This document shows, one piece after another, positions 62,206 to 64,000 of a stretch of DNA of 64,000 bases. Origin of the DNA: Prevotella sp. (lineage in GTDB: Bacteria; Bacteroidota; Bacteroidia; Bacteroidales; Bacteroidaceae). Position 1 is the first letter of the stretch, and each line of letters opens with the position of its first letter. The position numbers and the translations under genes are program-made. The stretch lies in assembly GCA_017619755.1 (NCBI GenBank), contig JAFZRU010000008.1, positions 30,095 to 94,094 of the forward strand. Direction: 5' to 3'. The notes beneath the pieces were generated by a model, which was not told the DNA's origin, ran no database searches, and was given only the letters and a program-made list of their open reading frames with translations.

Positions 62206-62733
62206 TTACAATGAACGACCAAGTTCGTATGCCTCATTCAAGGCTTCTGTCTGCTTGATGTCGCCTTTTTCTTTCACGCGTCTTACAAGCACCTTGCCAG
62301 CATCTTCCATGTGGAAGAAGTTCAGGCACAATTGATACTGCGTGAGGATGCTGTCGAACAATTCCGGCAAAGAAGCGGCGCCAACAAGCAGCAGGGCGGC
62401 TTTCTTGATGTGGAACGTATCGCGGATGGGATTGTGGCAACGGTCGATGATGGCCTTCAGCTGTGCACTCAAACCATAGAAATAAACAGGTGAAGCTATT
62501 ACGAGCATATCGGCATTCGCCATCTTCTCATAGATGATGGCCATGTCGTCCTTCTGGGCGCAAGTGTTGTTCTTGAAACATGCGTTGCACCCCACACACG
62601 GATTCACTTTGTAATCACGCACGGAGACCGTTTCCACTTGATGCTTTTGTGACGCTCCTTTGACAAAAGCATCCACCAACAATTCTGTATTGCCACTCTT
62701 TCGTGGACTTCCACATAATATCAGTATGTTCAT
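62206..62733 (-). CDS. Iron-sulfur flavoprotein-type NAD(P)H-dependent FMN reductase
   Basis: The start ATG 62733 gives 175 residues beginning MNILILCGSPRKSGNTELLV, the flavodoxin-like FMN-binding loop. A compact cysteine motif C46-x2-C49-x2-C52-x5-C58 (PCVGCNACFKNNTC) is that of iron-sulfur flavoproteins carrying a 4Fe-4S cluster. ASPVYFYGLSAQLKAIIDR is the second flavin-contact segment. It is cytoplasmic and likely a redox enzyme of oxidative-stress defence. It is transcribed alone, convergent with the lipocalin-like gene. Confidence 0.9.
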   Translation of the reverse strand: MNILILCGSPRKSGNTELLVDAFVKGASQKHQVETVSVRDYKVNPCVGCNACFKNNTCAQKDDMAIIYEKMANADMLVIASPVYFYGLSAQLKAIIDRCHNPIRDTFHIKKAALLLVGAASLPELFDSILTQYQLCLNFFHMEDAGKVLVRRVKEKGDIKQTEALNEAYELGRSL

Positions 62734-62812
62734 TCTGTTTTTTCTGAAAATTACGAGTAGTTGACATCCATTTCTGACTGACCATCTTCCTTGATTCTTG
62801 GAAAAGGTCATG

Positions 62813-62820
62813 CAAATATA
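62813..62820 (-). promoter_or_regulatory. Probable -7 element of the flavoprotein gene
   Basis: TATATTTG on the minus strand, 79 bp before the start; no good -33 box. Confidence 0.5.
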
Positions 62821-62853
62821 CAATAATTCGATGAGAATATTCGAAAAAATGTG

Positions 62854-62861
62854 TAATTTTG
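62854..62861 (+). promoter_or_regulatory. Probable -7 element of the MBL-fold gene
   Basis: TAATTTTG on the plus strand, 70 bp before ATG 62932 (28 bp before the alternative ATG 62890). It lies back-to-back with the flavoprotein promoter. Confidence 0.5.
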
Positions 62862-62931
62862 CATAGGCAAGCAACCCAAACAACAAAAAATGCCACCTTG
62901 GCACAGAATTCCTTTTGACGATACCAGTACG

Positions 62932-63726
62932 ATGCATTTCACAGTATTGACAGACAACAGAACCAACGACAGCCGTCTCTTGACAGAGCATGGGCTGTCC
63001 ATCCTCTTGAAAACGGAGCGACATCATTTTTTGCTTGATACAGGAGCAAGCGACGTGTTTGTCAGAAATGCGGAAATGTTAGGCGTGGATCTTGATGATG
63101 TTGACTATGTTTTCCTTTCTCATGGCCACAACGACCATGTTGGGGGCTTACGGTATTTTCTGAACCTCAACCAGCAGGCGAAAGTCATTGTTTCGCCCGC
63201 TGCGTTGAGCGGAAAGTTCTATTCCAAGCGGAACAGTCTGCATAGTATAACGACAGCGTGGCCAGAAATGGCAAGAGACAGGCTTGTAGCGACCAGCCAG
63301 ACCATTCAGGTGGACAAAGGCATCCATGTCATAGCCCATATCCCACATGTTCATCCGATGCCGAAGGGGAACCAATACCTCTACGTTCAAGATGCCAATG
63401 AAGAGTATGTGCATGATGATTTCTGTCACGAACAGGCTCTGTATGCAGAAGGTCTGTTATTCACAGGCTGCGCCCATAGTGGACTGGAGAATATCTTAGC
63501 AGCTTGCCCTTGGCCTGTCCATACCGTTGTTGGCGGCTTTCACTTGATTGACGGTCAAGAAACAAGAGAAGAACTGATGGAATTGGCTCTCAGACTGAAA
63601 ACCAACTATCCGAGGACACAGTTCCATACCAGCCATTGTACTGGGGACAAAGCTTTTGAAGTGATGAAAAGCATCATGAGTGAGCAACTACAACTCTTCT
63701 CTTGTGGCACAATAGCACAAATATGA
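62932..63726 (+). CDS. MBL-fold metallo-hydrolase (dihydropterin/ribofuranosyl-type subfamily)
   Basis: The start at ATG 62932 (MHFTVLTDNRTND) is chosen because this family begins with exactly such a strand; an in-frame ATG at 62890 would add 14 residues without similarity. The 264-residue product has HFLLDTGAS, the metal site SHGHNDHVGG (His64, His66, Asp68, His69), the later metal ligand segment FTGCAHSG, and GGFHL near the end. These are the marks of the MBL subfamily that includes the archaeal beta-ribofuranosylaminobenzene 5'-phosphate-related synthase-like hydrolases. It is cytoplasmic; the substrate is unknown. Confidence 0.9.
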   Translation: MHFTVLTDNRTNDSRLLTEHGLSILLKTERHHFLLDTGASDVFVRNAEMLGVDLDDVDYVFLSHGHNDHVGGLRYFLNLNQQAKVIVSPAALSGKFYSKRNSLHSITTAWPEMARDRLVATSQTIQVDKGIHVIAHIPHVHPMPKGNQYLYVQDANEEYVHDDFCHEQALYAEGLLFTGCAHSGLENILAACPWPVHTVVGGFHLIDGQETREELMELALRLKTNYPRTQFHTSHCTGDKAFEVMKSIMSEQLQLFSCGTIAQI

Positions 63727-63842
63727 GGATTCAACGTTTCTTCCAAAAGAATGAGGAGCTACCGCTGACATCTTTATCAGCTGTTGAGTAACGAATTGGG
63801 CAACACACAAAATGAAGTTTTCTAAGCCTCCGGCTTGGATGG

Positions 63843-63913
63843 TCACAACCACCCCGCCCCCTCCTTGTCCTAAGGGGTTTTCACAACCACCCCGCCCCCT
63901 CCTTGTCCTAAGG
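63843..63913. repeat. Two 33-bp direct copies of a GC-rich palindromic repeat
   Basis: The 33-bp unit starting TCACAACCACCCCGCCCC occurs at 63843-63875 and 63881-63913, 38 bp apart. Copy 2 extends to a 9-bp hairpin CCCCTCCTT-GTCCT-AAGGAGGGG (63896-63918); copy 1 has lost the last bases of the arm. The stretch 63727-63842 contains nothing I can support. Confidence 0.8.
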
Positions 63914-63936
63914 AGGGGTACCTACCCTCCCCCCGT

Positions 63937-63960
63937 CCCCCTCCCGACATCGGGAGGGGG
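63937..63960. repeat. Perfect GC-rich hairpin at the right edge
   Basis: Arms CCCCCTCCCG and CGGGAGGGGG pair perfectly over 10 bp around ACAT. With the two adjacent repeats it forms a cluster of intergenic palindromes reaching the window edge; no T-run follows. Confidence 0.75.
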
Positions 63961-64000
63961 CTCAACCGCTCCTACTCGTCGCTCTTACATTAAGGTACCC

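Noticed and set aside
63843-63913. CRISPR-like array
   Set aside because: Only two copies, 5-bp spacing, palindromic GC-rich units and no cas genes nearby.

Overview
The window reads as a chromosomal segment of a gut or rumen Bacteroidota, most likely Prevotella or a close relative. Four things point that way. There are SusC/SusD outer-membrane pairs. Several secreted enzymes end in a C-terminal tail of the 'PKGIYI.NGKK' type. Upstream regions carry the Bacteroidota promoter pattern TTTG-N19/20-TAnnTTTG. Ribosome-binding sites are weak. The assignment rests on family recognition by eye; no database search was run. REGION 1 (1-2.2 kb): the 3' end of a SusD-like gene, a small lipoprotein gene and a terminator. 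REGION 2 (2.3-10.6 kb): a compact six-gene operon. It starts with an AAA-ATPase-like/PD-(D/E)XK protein. Two tandem copies of an unusual gene pair follow, each a polytopic membrane protein with a helical-repeat C-terminal half plus a lipoprotein with a CxxCH haem-c motif and PD40/TolB-like propeller repeats. A DUF1294 membrane protein gene closes the operon. REGION 3 (10.7-28.6 kb): a xylan-type polysaccharide utilisation region. It holds two CE1 esterases flanking a GH3 beta-glycosidase, a GH30 xylanase-like enzyme with a Nudix hydrolase behind it, and a SusC/SusD pair. After a housekeeping interlude (small Cys-rich FeoB-associated-type protein, tRNA-Cys, GH73/LysM glucosaminidase, umuDC) comes a GH67 alpha-glucuronidase whose three catalytic residues are all recognisable. 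REGION 4 (28.8-46.2 kb): one long minus-strand operon with a single good promoter, encoding FAS1 (fasciclin) lipoprotein, SusC, SusD, FAS1, FAS1, SusC, SusD. It contains no enzymes. The first FAS1 gene is split by an apparent 1-nt frameshift inside a FAS1 domain. REGION 5 (46.4-57.7 kb): a secreted protein of about 1000 residues with carbohydrate-binding-like modules, a PL11 rhamnogalacturonan lyase, a type-B carboxylesterase and a LacZ-type GH2 enzyme, all on the minus strand, consistent with pectin (rhamnogalacturonan I) breakdown. REGION 6 (57.9-62.2 kb): divergent from the GH2 gene, a third copy of the membrane-protein/CxxCH-lipoprotein pair, followed by a lipocalin-like secreted protein. 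REGION 7 (62.2-64 kb): an iron-sulfur flavoprotein-type reductase, an MBL-fold hydrolase, and GC-rich palindromic repeats at the right edge. HOW IT FITS TOGETHER: most of the window serves capture and breakdown of plant cell-wall polysaccharides. SusC/D import, secreted glycosidases, esterases and a lyase cut, and FAS1 lipoproteins probably decorate the surface. No HTCS, SusR-like, AraC or sigma/anti-sigma regulator is encoded here. The most unusual content is the three-copy DUF6057-like/CxxCH-PD40 pair. To my knowledge its role has not been described, and it may be an envelope system that couples a haem- or metal-binding surface lipoprotein to a dedicated inner-membrane partner.
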